Under the pieces are notes generated by a model. The model was not told the DNA's origin. It worked only from the letters and a program-made list of their open reading frames with translations, and made no database searches. A DNA stretch of 64,000 bases from positions 92,131,377 to 92,195,376 of the forward strand of contig OX375878.1 in NCBI GenBank assembly GCA_947359465.1, in the 5' to 3' direction. Positions within the stretch are counted from its first letter, which is position 1. Every line of letters begins with the position of its first letter. Shown piece after piece: positions 1 to 12,685 of the stretch. Position numbers and translations under genes: made by a program. This DNA comes from Metellina segmentata. Lineage: Eukaryota; Arthropoda; Arachnida; Araneae; Tetragnathidae.

Positions 1-1684
1 GATTGTACAGTGACATAATAAAAATTCACATTAATGATATTCATGCTTAGGCTCTTCATATGCAGCCACTATCATTAAAAGCCTTCAAATTTTATTAATC
101 GTCTTAAAGAAGTTTAGAAAGCCTTCATTGTAACAAGAACACTGGATAATTTATTTCTTTTGCATTCAAAGACTAAGCTCAATGATACACGTACAAGTCC
201 AGGATTCATCAGAAATCGATGGCATAATATTAAAGTTCGCGAAAATTTCGCTGTTTTTAAAGCTGGGTCTGAGACTCAAATCTAACAATTTTCACTTTTT
301 GAAAGTTTCTCACTCCGTGCATTCACGAGTTAATATATTGCGATATATTTGAAATTTTGCCCTAAAAATAAAAAAATGTTTTTGTTTTTTTAAAGACCTC
401 AAAGAGACCTTAATTTTTCTTTGCCAAAAGAGAGGGGACCCTGGCTAAGAGTTTTTATTTTTACTGTTTAGAGAGAACATTTTAATGTACAAACCTCCGG
501 ACGTCACAGAATTTCCGTGTACTGTGCTACACTGCATTCCCTTTCTACAAACTTTGCTATACTATCCGCATAAATCAATGAAATCAATTCCCCAAGTATA
601 CGAAATGTTGGAATAACCGCCTTGATTGGTGGAAAGATCCTCTGAAAAAATTTATTGGTGAAATTCGAACTGAATTTGAAACATGTAGGGAAAACTGCAG
701 GTCGTAGAACGGATATACGTGTGTGAGCGTCTGAGAAGGATAGGCAGTAACTTACCGTTGCCTTGTCAGTATCTGGTTCATTGATGAAAATGAATTAGTT
801 TAGTAACATTCGGTAACCATTTATGCGTTAGTTGGGGATTTTCGGATTGTGTATATTATTCAAAACTCAACAATAACCGTGATGAATAGCTCGCCCCTAT
901 CATAAATACACTGCTGTTATGTGCAATATATAGACAATGTAATGATGATAATATGTGCACACATTTCCAACATTCGTGTATGTAGAGTAAAAGCATTCGG
1001 CCGCTACAAACCCTTTCTGCTTTACTCTGTCAAGTCAACAGTAACCGATTCCGGCGAATCTGTATTTTGAGCCCGAATTGGAGAAGGATTAATGATGCGC
1101 GAATTCTCGTATGGCGATTTGCATAAGGAACGGAACTCGGGTATGTTATGTAAGGCTATGATTACAGTCTATTGTGAAACGTCAATGCTCATTATAAGTG
1201 CTCGAACAATTACGATCGCATCCACCCTAATTATCCGCATCTATTTATGATCGCGTATTGGAGTTCATAATTGTAACATACACCCTTATTATTTGCGTCT
1301 AATTACTGATGTGGATTGATGCTGGCGATTTGGAGGGCCGCTCTCAGTGCTTTCGCTTCTTTTACGTAAACGCAAAAAAAGGTAAATGCGTTTTCCCATC
1401 GACGGAATTGCTACATTTTTCATTTCAGCTCGAAAGTACATCTGTTGTAAGAAGTTAGTTGTGTAATGTTGCAGTTTGTGAGCGATTACTTCTGGGAACT
1501 CAATCCCTTTTTCGTTACAATATGGTTTGTTTCTTTGGGTCACATTCATTTACGTGCGTTCTTCCCATTAATTAAAAAACTCGTAACTATCAACGAGCTA
1601 CTGCATATTTTTCTCGGAAGGTACAAAGCACTTTGCGGAAATTATAGTTAGATATCTAGGGATATTATCGCCTAGAATCAGTGA

Positions 1685-1932
1685 GGGGGAGCGTGGTTCA
1701 GTGGATTTATCCACTGGGCTAACAACCTGCATTAAAATCTTGATGAACTATGCTATGATTTAAAGTAAAATGAAATTTAATAAGCTAAGCAGTTCGATTG
1801 CTGTAACTTGAATCCATTTCTTTTCTGTATTATTAAAAACTTACCTTGGGTATATTTCCATCACTTGACGCTTACTGTCTTGCATTTGGCGCAGCTTGGC
1901 AACGATCCTTGAGCTATAAAACCCAACCAATT
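1685..1932 (+). mobile_element. SINE-A copy, diverged or rearranged
   Basis: Head GGGGGAGCGTGGTTCAGTGG … CCACTGGGCTAACAACCTGC at 1685-1730, and tail CTTGACGCTTACTGTCTTG … GGCGCAGCTTGGC … CTATAAAACCCAACCAATT at 1863-1932. Unrelated-looking AT-rich sequence lies between, partly matching the family's GTTCGATT…TTTCTTTTCTGTAT segment. Confidence 0.7.
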
Positions 1933-3050
1933 AATAAAAATAACCAAAAATAAATTAACTTAACGTTAGCGTATTCTCTCAATTGGGGCGTATGCATATT
2001 CCTTGTCGAATACTTTGCATGAAGAGCTAGTCAAACTCTTACGCAACACATGTACTACTATAGCTTCTCATTGTAAACTGCGAATACCAGACATCACTGT
2101 ACATAAGCAATGCATAGTTCTGTAACTAATACGTGGTTAACGAATTGGCCGAACGTCTGATTTTCAAAGCCTATGGCCAGTACTTATTAAATTACGAGAC
2201 AAATTTAACTGGCGGAAATTACAATCCAGTTTGATGCCGAATTGGGTATCAAGTATTGTTTTTGGCAATTCGTTTTTGTCATTTTGGTACTCGTACTTTA
2301 CATTAAATGATCCATATTATTTATTTTCACTATTTGATCGGTCTTGGTCCAGTAAAATTCTATTGTGATAAATAATTTCTTTCTCTGGCCTGTTTCCTTT
2401 GCCTCTACCAAAACCCTCATGGAAATTCCTGAGTTATGTTATGTGTGGTGAGACTGAAAAAAACGGTCCTATAGACACCTTCATCTAAATATATATGGAA
2501 AGGGGGTCAAATTAAAGCATCACCTAAATAAAGTCATTTGACATAGATTGATTCAATCTTCATTTCTAACCTTGTTAACTGCCTTAGGTCAAACAATTCT
2601 CGAACTTCACAATGGTTACTTAGTTTTGAGACCCACACGCATTTATATAGTGCGGTTTACGCAAGAAAGTAATCGAGTTTGGGTCAATTGATTTCTGAAT
2701 AGGTGCGACAGGTTGTCTTGGATACCACTCGCAGAAGCGATATAAATATGTGCGGCGGAATAGGATGACAAACTCAGTGCCAGAATCAGCACTACAGACG
2801 TTAATTGATGAAGTGATTTGTTTACGTTTCTACTAGGTACCCTAATTCAATTAAAAGACTCGTTCCAAACCTCGTAATCCAATTCCCTTTCCGAACTATA
2901 TACAACCATTTTAGAACTAAGGAAAATCGGTGTACGATTACATTGTTATACCTACAGCTTCTCCCCTGCGCCAGCAACTTGTAGACGACGATACTTGCCT
3001 GAATGTTTTTTCTCTGTTTCAATAAAAACTTCATTGTGTTGTTTATTTAC
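1933..3050. other. Intronic sequence, nothing recognised
   Basis: AT-rich with stops in all frames. No repeat with a second copy in the window was noticed. The first 1.68 kb of the window (1-1684) is the same. Confidence 0.6.
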
Positions 3051-3111
3051 TTGACGGTGTGTGGCGCAACTTGACCAAAAAGACCCTTGTGCTATGCCTA
3101 ACTAACCCAAA
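3051..3111 (+). mobile_element. SINE-A 3' fragment
   Basis: CTTGACGGTGTGTGGCGCAA … AAAGACCCTTGTGCTATGCC TAACTAACCC matches the family body and tail. Confidence 0.6.
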
Positions 3112-3206
3112 CTCCTTTCCATGCAATAGCTTCTTGTCTTTCCTGAATTTTCTGGCGAACAAATCTGAACCATTGACTATTTGAAGATACATTTTCAGAT
3201 ATCCAA

Positions 3207-4307
3207 CAAGGTGGTGACAGAACCGGAAAATCAGGAAAAAACAGGAATCTCGGGAAACATTTCCAAATTTCACAAAAATCAGGGAATTTTTAAAATTTTG
3301 ACAACTTAATTGAACTATTATCGTTTGTCCTTTTTTGGTATGCGCGATTACGAGTATTTTTGAGAATAGAATCAATCGTATTTGCCGAAATTGTAATTTG
3401 AATAAAGTACACTCGAGTCGTAATTTTCGAACACCGTGAAAAACACCGTTTTCTTCCGCGGCCACAACAACGTCTCGTCGCCGTGAGGCCGGCGATACAA
3501 CTTGTGGTATAAAATTTGAAATTTGTGTAACTAATGATGCTTTTTGTGTGCATTAAATTACTATTTTTTGTTTGCAATTGCATTTTTGCAGATTTTTTTG
3601 GTACAGCTTCAGTCTACGTTTATAGCGGTGGTAACGGCATTGGCGCTTTTTTTGGCGCACTTCTAAAGTCGCCAAGAAAATCAATATTTCAAATGAACCA
3701 ATGAAATCAAACGGCAGTTTAACGGATTTTGAAAGAACTTTATAGAATAAACAAAGGAAAAATTTAAAGATTCCGTTTGCCTAGGTTGCTATGAAAACCA
3801 CAATAACCTTAATAGATAGGTTGCCTTAACCTGCCATACTCGCTACTAGAAATGCGCCCAAAGAAGAAAAACGTTAAGACCGTTGCCACCACTATAAACG
3901 TAGACTAAATCTGTTCCAATTTTTTGCGAAAATTTGTATTTGATTTTGATGTATAGTAGGATAATGTAGGGTCAGTTGTAAAAAGTTTATAATCAAAGTA
4001 TTATGTATTTTTTCTCCAGTTTTTTCAATTGCTATCGTAAGAGTTCCATTAAGGGTTCCAACCTTTACAGTAACAGTTTAAATATCTAAAGAGAGAAAAT
4101 ACAAAATATTTGTGGAAAATGGTCCTTTTACCTCACTGACCCTAAATATTTAAACATATTGTCGTGTAGATACCATATATCGATACCAATTAAGGATCAC
4201 GACATTTCTTAAAGGAATTGTAAAATCAGGGAAAATTTTGCGAGACTATCAGGGAAATCATGGAAATATGAGGGAACTTTTTTTTCGAGGATTTTGTTGC
4301 CACCCTG
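3207..4307. mobile_element. hAT-like MITE with CAGGGTGG-type ends, split by a nested MITE
   Basis: Left CAAGGTGGTGACAGAACC, right (complement) CAGGGTGGCAACAAAATCC. Both ends carry AGGGAA/AAATCAGGGAA-rich subterminal repeats (GGAAAATCAGG near 3224; AAATCAGGGAAAATTTTG near 4224). CAGGGTGGC is a common hAT terminus in arthropods. No exact 8-bp duplication could be fixed (TCCAA on both sides only). Insertion of the 318-bp MITE inflates its length. Confidence 0.6.
3600..3917. mobile_element. Same MITE family, short copy nested in another element
   Basis: 318 bp; GGTACAGCTTCAGTCTACG to TAGACTAAATCTGTTCC with TTTATAGCGGTGGTAACGG / GTTGCCACCACTATAAA inside. Flanks ATTTTTTT and AATTTTTT are compatible with a diverged 8-bp duplication. 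It lies inside the TIR element at 3207-4307 and is therefore younger. Confidence 0.8.
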
Positions 4308-4944
4308 TCCAAATAAGTCCTTTAGTTATAATCTGAAAATTTCATCATAATGAGTAGGTACCGAAGATGGTCGAGAAGAAAGCGTCGTTAAAATAAAGTA
4401 TTGTGTCGTAACAATAAATCTAGATGAGTTGCAGGAAATAAAGTCCCCTGGGACACGGAATGACCCTATCTTAATTTACAACATTGTCGATTCCATGAGT
4501 TTCGAACCTTCCAACCGCTAGTTGGATTGAAGACCGACCCGCATTTATACAACTAATTAGAGAACCAAAGGGGAATAGGTGTAAGATCAGATTGTTGTAC
4601 TCCAGACTATCCCATGCAGAAGCTTCTTGTCAGACACGAATTTCCCTGCGGACATAAATCCATTTATCAAAAGTTCTCGACTTCCGAATCTTTCCCCCGA
4701 GTCTTTATTTCGGTGCTGGAAAGGGGATATCAGCGACATCCACGGGGAACGCAGTCAATTGACTCGAAGGAGAATGATTACTTTCTGACCCTTAATCGCC
4801 GGTATTACGAAACATTCCGCTGTCATTTCCCTTCATTCGTTCCGGGGCTTATTAATAACGAGGGATATTTATATATCTATATCACTCGGTGTTTGCCAAG
4901 GTGGAATCCAGACGCCTCCTCCGATAGGTTGTGACGTTTTGTCG

Positions 4945-5562
4945 CCTCGCTGGACAGATACGCCTGTGACGTTAGACTTGTAACCGTCATTCTCAATCTA
5001 GTCTCGGCATCGGATCTTTTGAGGTGCGTTTTCCTATGCATAGTTTGTGGATTAATTTTCTTCGACCAGAGAAGGGTCGAAGAAAATTAATCTCTTCGAC
5101 TTGAGTGAGGTTGAATGTGTTTCTCGGTCTTTGTTTGGTTCAAACTTAGAACCTAAGTCAGTGGGTTATTGGTCTCGTATAGTGAGCTGATTTTGATTTG
5201 TTTTCCCTAAGATTTTACTTTTCAACCCTTATCTCGTCGTGTAGATACCATAAATACCATGCTGTCATTTCCCCTCGCTGGACAGATACGCATGTGACGT
5301 TAGACTTGTAACCGTCATTCTCAATCTAGTCTCGGCATCGAATCTTTTGAGGTGCGTTTTCCTATGCATAGTTTGTGGATTAATTTTCTTCGACCAGAGA
5401 AGGGTCGAAGAAAATTAATCTCTTCGACTTGAGTGAGGTTGAATTTGTTTCTCGGTCTGGGTTTGGTTCAAACTTAGAACCTAAGTCAGTGGGTTATTGG
5501 TCTCGTATAGTGAGCTGATTTTGATTTGTTTTCCCTTAGATTTTACTTTTCAACCCTTATCT
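4945..5562. repeat. 328-bp-period tandem duplication with perfect hairpin
   Basis: Two ~290-bp units (4945-5234 and 5273-5562) nearly identical, with ~38 bp between. Each contains GATTAATTTTCTTCGACC, a 7-base loop AGAGAAG and the exact complement: an 18-bp stem at 5050-5092 and 5378-5420. Confidence 0.92.
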
Positions 5563-5684
5563 GAAACGTTTAATTTGAAAGAGATCAACTCGAATGTTTG
5601 GGGTTTTATTCATTGATGGTTTTGTTATTTTTTAATAAAGATTCGCAACAATAACGGGGAAAAGGTTCAAATTGGGAGATGGTT

Positions 5685-5941
5685 TCTCTATATTAAAAAA
5701 AAAAAGGTGCCGTCGCAGTCCTAGGATTGAACACTCGCTTTTTTCGCTCGAATCTTAGACGGTTTCCTGAGAAAGAACGGATCAGAAAATTACGAAATTA
5801 AGGTGGTTTGTTCAAAATTGTACAGGAAACAAGACGGAGAAGATTTTTTTCCGATGCGGTTATTAGTTTAGGGGGCATTAAGTGTCAAAGTTGAAATTCG
5901 GGAAAAATCGGGACATTTTCGTTACTTTTTTTAAAACTGTC
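5685..5941 (+). repeat. Dispersed repeat, possible Helitron 5' part (copy 1)
   Basis: Begins TCTCTATATTAAAAAAAAA. Shares with 23875-24283 the segments TTAGACGGTTTCC(C/T)GAGAAAG, TTTTTTTCCGATGCGG and GAAATTCGGGAAAAATC. It lacks ~150 internal bases present in the other copy. No 3' hairpin/CTRR end was recognised. Confidence 0.65.
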
Positions 5942-5989
5942 ACAGATGGTTAAATTTAGCCCTTGTGCTATAAAACTCAACGAACCGTT

Positions 5990-7497
5990 TTGAAATGCTA
6001 TAAAACTTTTTGGATAGAAGCAACCACACGTGCATCCTGTTTTATGAAAGAAATGAGAGTGTTTGTGTACTTTAGAGCTTTGGAATCGCGAAAGCAAACA
6101 ATTCTGTAATGCACCCTGTAATATAATCTATCATTTCCCAAAGTTAACTACTTCTCACTCCGTTTTACTCTATGTTTTAAGATGCATATTTCATCGATAT
6201 TGACATTGAAGGATATGGAGCACTAATTTTCTAATAATCAACGACATTTAGTTTCACTCTAACAAGTTCTCGGAATTTTAGAGTAAGCCAACATCTGTTA
6301 CATTAGCATCATAGCTTATGAGTTTTATTCATGCGGAAACAACTGCACTCAATTTGAGCTATTCCATAACCTGTTGTATTTATGGGACGAAGATATGTGT
6401 CCGATTTATTTTGCGACTTTTAATGTATTCATTAGTTTTACGAACTATTTCCTCTTATATTAATTAAGAATTTCTCCTTGGGGCTTTTGATACCAATATC
6501 CTAGACAAAACTCGGTTCTGGATATCTTTATGTGGCGGAACAGTGAATGAACAACAGAAGCATTATTATGCACCTGTAAATTCTTTATAGCGTAGCATTC
6601 AGCGAAGCTGGAAGTTTGCTTTTATGATGCTGGAAATTAATTGCTTCTCATTAATAAACTACTATTTCAATCCATTTCTCTCCCGCGCTTCTGAGTCTTC
6701 TGCGAAGGAGAATTAATTAACTTGCATCTAGTTTGGAATGGAACACGCCAGTATCATGCTACCTGATTTAGGAATTTCATTCTCATTTTGTAGCGGGATT
6801 ATTTGCAAATTGGATGTGTCATTCATTACATTGAGGATGGGTTTTGGTAGAATTAACGACTGTCTTGAGGAAAAATTTTCTTTTCATTTAATTTTCTTCT
6901 GTGTCATGCGTTTCCACTGCTGCCCATTGTTCACATTATCTGAGGTCCGGAAACTTATTGTGTGTAAACTTGTGACGGTCGAAATTTTAGTACTACAACA
7001 AACGAAATTTGATCTCGACTGGTGTTAATTATACGTTTTATCCTCTCCCTTGCAATGCTATTGTGAATCGCGCTATTTTGTCGTTGTGTGTTTTCGTCAT
7101 TTTGTTTTTTAAAAAATGATGAAATCGCTGCTCTTGGGAAAAGTAAAATTTAACTTTTGTTATCGTTACTCTTGGGCGACTTGTCTAAAAGTATGCCGGG
7201 AAAAGTATTTTTATTATTTTGCTATCATTACAGCTGTTTCAACTTGCAATCCAACTTTCGTGTTTAATGGTATAGATTGCACAATATTTGATTTTCTGAC
7301 TAGTTACGCGATGAATAGTTTCTAGGTCGCGCACGTCTCTTGTACAAAAACTGGACTATTATGTGTTGAATAATATTTTAAGTGCTCTTTTAACATGGGG
7401 AGAGCCTGAAATATGTTTTATGTATTATTACGCAGATATATTCAAATGTACTGTGTTAATTAGTTTTAATTTAAAATTTTTTAATATAATTCCGATC
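5990..7497. other. Intronic sequence, nothing recognised
   Basis: Short ORFs at 6738-7028 and 7116-7325 have no recognisable domain, no splice-site support and intron-like composition. Confidence 0.6.
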
Positions 7498-7622
7498 AAT
7501 ATCATCTCAGCACTATAAGATGCATGTGAAGGAACACGCATTGGGTGTGTGGCCACTACAACCGAGATTCGAACCCACATCGTACTAGATGTCAGACAAG
7601 CACTGATTTCACTATGTAATTT
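7498..7622 (-). mobile_element. Possible third tRNA-like SINE
   Basis: The minus strand reads CATAGTGAAATCAGTGCTTG … GATGTGGGTTCGAATCTCGG, with a perfect B box (GGTTCGAATC) and a weak A-box-like stretch about 35 bases upstream. A non-tRNA body follows. Only one copy was seen in the window, and no target duplication. Confidence 0.4.
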
Positions 7623-7839
7623 CAATGTAAACGTATAAAATAAAAGAAAGGATAGAAGATACTAGTGGGAATAGTTATATCTGAGGAACTATTGAATTGG
7701 GTGATATCTTGGAAATTTTGTGATCCTGAAATATATCCTTCACGAATTGATTATTACGCGTGTCGCTTTATTTGAGTGTTCATTTGCGTAAAACAAATGA
7801 TGTTAACAACTGTACATTTTAATTTTAGTGTGAGGTCGC

Positions 7840-8510
7840 TTACAAAATACTGTTAGCCGAGAAGGTAACTCTTACAACTAGCTCTGGATTCGAATGCTAC
7901 TAGTCTGGGTATGGGTGGTTCGAAGTCGTTCGGATTCCACTTTATCCTCCTTCAAGACCCTCGGGGGAAAGAACTCGCCAGAAGACTAGAGTTTTGGTAG
8001 CCAATCCCCGGGACTTTATCCTCCTTGTAGTCGTTTCGACGAGGTATCTCGTCAACCTGATGTGATATTTTGATGGACGAGATTTCTCTTCATTAGAAGA
8101 AAACGGCCCCCTTAGTCCTGCTTGTGGCCTCAGCGTGGCAAGGGGGTGTTCCTGGGAGGAGTGGGCGAAGTACGTCGGGAGTTTTCACTCCTGGTAGGGT
8201 CACCCAAGGCGTGAAGGCCACTCCATTATTCCCAGCTAACACTAACAGGCAAAGGAGCCAAATCAGACTTCTACCCATGGGTGCTCTATTTCAACAGAAG
8301 CTGCACATTTCCTCCTCTACATGGTTTTGTTGACAGAAGAAAACGGCTAATCTTGATCTCGTCATAATAAAAATATCGACAATGTCTCGATGACGAGATG
8401 GTGTCAATAGCAAAACTGATCAGATCTTGAAGAACGAGATATCTCGTCGAGACTTGAAGGGTTAAGCGTCTCATTATCTCGTGATACATGAAATGAACGT
8501 TTAACGACAA
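7840..8510. other. GC-richer block with repeated ATCTCGTC motifs
   Basis: Contains palindromic or repeated motifs GACGAGGTATCTCGTC (8039), GAACGAGATATCTCGTCGAG (8433) and further CTCGTCAT/CGATGACGAGAT copies. GAAGAAAACGGC occurs twice (8096, 8336), and a non-AT-rich stretch runs 7930-8280. Clearly unlike the surrounding intron and probably transposon-derived; no ORF resembles a known protein. Confidence 0.4.
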
Positions 8511-11169
8511 ACCAATTCAATGAGGTCATGCGGATTCAGTCACTCCATGCAAACACACGAACCTTTTTATCTGAACTTGGCTATTGACCATATTCTGAGA
8601 ACGGTATTCTTTCAAGTTGAAAGAAAAAAAATGGAATGCGTATTGAACGGTCACATTTCCGAACCTCTGATATTCATCCTTGTTCGTTAAAATGTTGTTT
8701 AACAAAATTATTTAAGCGCATATTAAATATTTTTTAGCTTGGAACATTTCGTGCTTACCGAAATGAGGATAGTGATAAAACTTGACAAGAGGTGGGATGT
8801 TTACGGTTAATTAACCAAGTCTAAGTGTTAATATAAACGTCACATTTCAAAGTGTATACAGCGGAAAATCCAAGCTGTATCTATATTAGACTATCGATTT
8901 CACGCGGCCACATTTCTAGACGCTTTGCTCTGGAAAATCTCAAATCGAACGCTTAGTAAGTGCTCGATCAAGCTGGAATAAATTGCTGGGCGCAGGTGGT
9001 ATTGAAGACGTTATGAGAAGGGCACGGGGTGAACTGAAATCGAAGGATTACCGATCAAGTTCGGATAGAGTTGTTCTGAGTACTCCTGAATATTTTCGTT
9101 ACATGCAGATGGGCTGAAGGGGTCTGTAATTCAATTAAGTATGTTTGATAAATAGTAAGCTCTTCGCTTCTCCTTAATTGTTTCAGAAGGAAGATAATTT
9201 TGCTAAGAAGTAATTGCGTTTTTCAAATATTTACTGAGCAATTTGGTGTTCACAGAAAGCACCGAATTTCACTCAGACTCCCGGTTCTCGATTAATTTTC
9301 TTCGTCTCCTTTAGGTTGTCAACTAATGTCTTGTTTTTGTTCAATTAAATTGAGAATTTAACTTATCAATTATCTTTAATAAGTGCATTGTTTTTGAACC
9401 ATGCAGGTTTGACATGCACTTTACTTCGATCTTGATAATAGATTATTTTGTTTCATAGTGTTGAAGAGCAATTTATTCAAATGGTAATTTTACATCCAAT
9501 GTATGAAGTATTTTTTTAAATGCTTGATCACACTAACCTTTTCGGTCTTGGGCAACACAAGGAGCGAATTGACGGCTATTTGTGAGGTGGCTTTACCCAG
9601 TATAAAGCCGCCGTTATTCCTAATAGGGACAATTACCATCTCCAATGCTCTTAGAATCCGGAATTAACCGGGACCGTTTGGTTGACAGACAAAGGCTTAA
9701 GTGTGTGTATGTTTAATGAACTTTTTTTTTTGTTTCAAATTCGTCTTCGTCTTGTTGTATGGGCTAAGTCTATGAAACTACTCGTCTTTAAAAAGTCCAT
9801 AACCACTAACCTCAAAAAGGGGTCATGGTAATCCTTTTCTGTACCTTCCTTCTGGAAAAGCAAATAAGACCCGGACAGTTTTCCTAAAATAATGGTATCT
9901 TCGCTTTTTCCCTATCCGACATTAAACCATAGTAAATATATATTTATGAATAAAAGATATCCTAGAGAATTATTCTACTCCATTTCATAGTCTCGTTTTC
10001 TTTCTGGGGATAGGTTTCTGTTGCATGTAACGGAGTCGGGTGTTAAGAAATAATTTCTGAAGCACATATTCTGTCCGTTGAATTTGCGTGCAAAAGAGTT
10101 ATAAAATTCTCAACCGATTCGCTTGCAACTTTGTTATCAGAATGATATCATGTTCTTTTCGAGCATCCAGTTGTTTTGTAATGTGCAGCATCTTATTTTC
10201 TCTATTTTAAATTGACGATACAATCTTTCTGACTGCTTTTTTTCATCCATTTAAATAAAATTTTAATGTCTCTTTATATTAAGAAAGGTATTAAATGAAT
10301 ATGTCGTCGGTACGAGTGAATTTTTCGTTCCTTGGAAGCAAAATGCATTATAAAGACACTGGAGGCTTCTGTCTTTAATTTGCTTTTCTAAACTAACGCG
10401 AATAATGAAAAGGATTTCTCTAATTTTTAGTTTTTAAAATGGATACTGTTAACTGTGTAAAAGAACGACCGAATTGCTTCGAATATTTAGCTTGCAGTTC
10501 TAATGTAAATATATAGCTAGAGTTTTAATACTCATTTCAGAAGCAATGTCGTCTTTATAATGTATCTATTTCCTACAATTGAATCTTTAAAAACTTATTA
10601 AATCCATGACATTTCAGGCCTAATTTCATACGATGTGCGTGCTGATGCAATCACGCATTTATTTATGAGTATGTTTTATTTTATTATATAAAGATTAACT
10701 TATTTTATCTTGTTTTTTACTGTATAAAAACACAAACGAAATTGGAGTTTAAAGACGGAACTCAACACTTGCAGAGTTCAATCCTAATTTGGACCATAAA
10801 ATCATTCCATAAATTCATGTAAACTTAATTGTTAAAAATGTTTTTACTTTCTTTTTTTCATATTTTCCTTGATACTTTCTATTCAAGTTTGGTGTCATAA
10901 TTAGCCCATCATTTTTGGTTCGATGTGAGTCTTATGATTTGACTTAGGTAGCTCATACAGTAATGTAGACGCATAATTTGATTTTAAAAAGTACGAGTAT
11001 TAGTGCGAGAATGTATCTATTTCTTGCCTCCTTGTATCGGTATTTGCCAACTAAGACTGGGAACAATTTTACCCTACTTTTATACAATTCAGTACATTAT
11101 CCATCGAAACGAGAACAATTGTTTGGATAAACAGTTTTATTCTCTTAAACGTGCTCCATATATGTATGG
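8511..11169. other. Intronic sequence, nothing clear
   Basis: A moderately GC-rich patch at 9540-9700 (GGTGGCTTTACCCAGTATAA … GCCGCCGTTATTCC) may be a repeat but has no partner here. The rest is AT-rich and unremarkable. Confidence 0.55.
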
Positions 11170-11370
11170 AAGTGGCTTAGTGGGTTCGCCCACAGCTTTA
11201 GCAACCTACAAGTTGTAGGGGGCGTAGGTTTAATTCCTCCCTGGGTGTATCGCTCTATTCTGTATCAGTTAAATTTTCTTTGTGTGTATGTCTGTTACTT
11301 GACGTTGTATTGTGTTTGTCGTAAAATGGCCAAATATGACCGTTGCGCTACAAAACCTAACCAACTAACC
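11170..11370 (+). mobile_element. SINE-A, near full-length copy
   Basis: A tRNA-like head (AGTGGCTTAGTGGGTTCGCC … GTAGGTTTAATTCCTCCCTGG), then a body with CTTGACGTTGTATTGTGTTTG and ATGGCCAAATATGACCGTTG, then a 3' end CTACAAAACCTAACCAACTA. The B-box-like GGTTTAATTCC and A-box-like TGGCTTAGTGGG are recognisable. This is the best copy for defining the family; other copies share head, body or tail. Clear target duplications were not seen. Confidence 0.8.
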
Positions 11371-11696
11371 GGGCTCAAAATGTACGAGACCAGTTGCTAG
11401 TGACCACCGGTTTCTAGACTTTATGTCTGGAGCAGTACTGATAAGCACAGTACCACTATTGAAAATTGCTGTGCTATGTAACTCTTCGATAAGGAAAGTG
11501 TTCGTATCAATATTGATTGACTCACCCTATCTGAAGACAATTTGTAAAAAGGAAATGTGTTTTATGTAAAATCGGAATTATTCCCTTTCGTCATCGAGTA
11601 GACGTTCGCAATCCATTACGCTCATTCAGTGATGCTGAGCTCAAGCTTGGAATTCGACTCGTAATGGGAAACATTGCAGTCTGTAATGGATAATAT

Positions 11697-11926
11697 ATGT
11701 CCACTATGTTGAAGGCATTATACACTTAAGTGGTAAACATCCTTATATTTCCCGCTTGTGCAACTGGAGATGAGATCAATTCAAATGTTACGAATGAAAT
11801 TTTATTATTAAATGTCCACTAGATTGTAGGCATTATACCCTTAAGTGGTAAACATTCTTGTATATCCCGCTTGTGCAACTGGAGATGAGATCAATTCAAA
11901 TGTTTCGAATGAAATTTTATTATTAA
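11697..11926. repeat. 115-bp tandem duplication
   Basis: ATGTCCACTATGTTGAAGGC … TTTTATTATTA at 11697-11811 repeats at 11812-11926 with about eight differences. Confidence 0.9.
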
Positions 11927-12125
11927 TCCGCTTAATGCGCTTTCCCTTTTCCAATGCTTTGTCATCCATTAATTCCAACCGATCCGCATAGCAATTCAAA
12001 ATACAATGGACATCGCATTCTATTGTAGCTAAATTAATTCTTCGAATGAAAGCGGCACGTTGCAAAAGGTCATTTAAGAGTACTCCTTTCACTACTTCAT
12101 TGAGGTCGTTTCCCAAGTACTCCAC
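11841..12125 (-). CDS. Unidentified 94-codon ORF, doubtful
   Basis: Peptide MEYLGNDLNEVVKGVLLN … LLQRAAFIRRINLATIEC … CILNCYADRLELMDDKALEK looks helical and charged, with composition more protein-like than neighbouring ORFs. The last ~25 codons run into the 115-bp tandem duplication and are unlikely to be original. I recognise no family. It could be a scrap of a transposable element or a captured gene fragment. Confidence 0.25.
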   Translation of the reverse strand: MEYLGNDLNEVVKGVLLNDLLQRAAFIRRINLATIECDVHCILNCYADRLELMDDKALEKGKRIKRINNKISFETFELISSPVAQAGYTRMFTT

Positions 12126-12685
12126 ACAAATAGTCCTCGATTCATTTTAGTTAGATTCTTTTTCCTCCGGGACAGATGCACTTAATGGTTAACTTTGAAA
12201 TGGCCCGTACAATTACTTCATTTGCGGCGGTAGTTAGAGGCTGCGAACGATCGTATTTCGTAATGTTTTATTGAATTTCGCTTTTTCAAGTAAGAAGTCC
12301 CATGTTATTTACTTCTTAAATGTTCCCGGAATGATTAGTTTAAAGTGACGATCTTCAACTTTGGTTTCACTTTTGTGTTTAAGCTGGACTTAGAAAACTT
12401 AGCAAGATGAATTAAATGAGCTAGTTAGAATTGAAATGGAATGGTAGTTTACTATGATAGCAATTACTTTAATAGAAGGTAGTGCCTTTGGATTTTAAAC
12501 ATTATTATTTAGCTGACGTTTGCAAAACCTTAATATTGGAAATTAATCTTACAGTAAAATCTCTGAATTTAAATGTGGGCTTTCAATTACTTAATTGAAA
12601 TTTTTTGTGAGTTTTTAAGAGAACGTCTCGTATTTCTGACCATATGCCAACCAAAAATCTCTTCAAAGTATAGTTATAGTTATAA

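Noticed and set aside
4614..4934. 106-codon ORF as a host exon
   Set aside because: No recognisable domain and no convincing splice sites. It ends at the tandem duplication.
5050..5092. Hairpin as a microRNA precursor
   Set aside because: An 18-bp perfect stem with a 7-base loop is too short and too perfect; precursors have stems of about 30 bp with mismatches.
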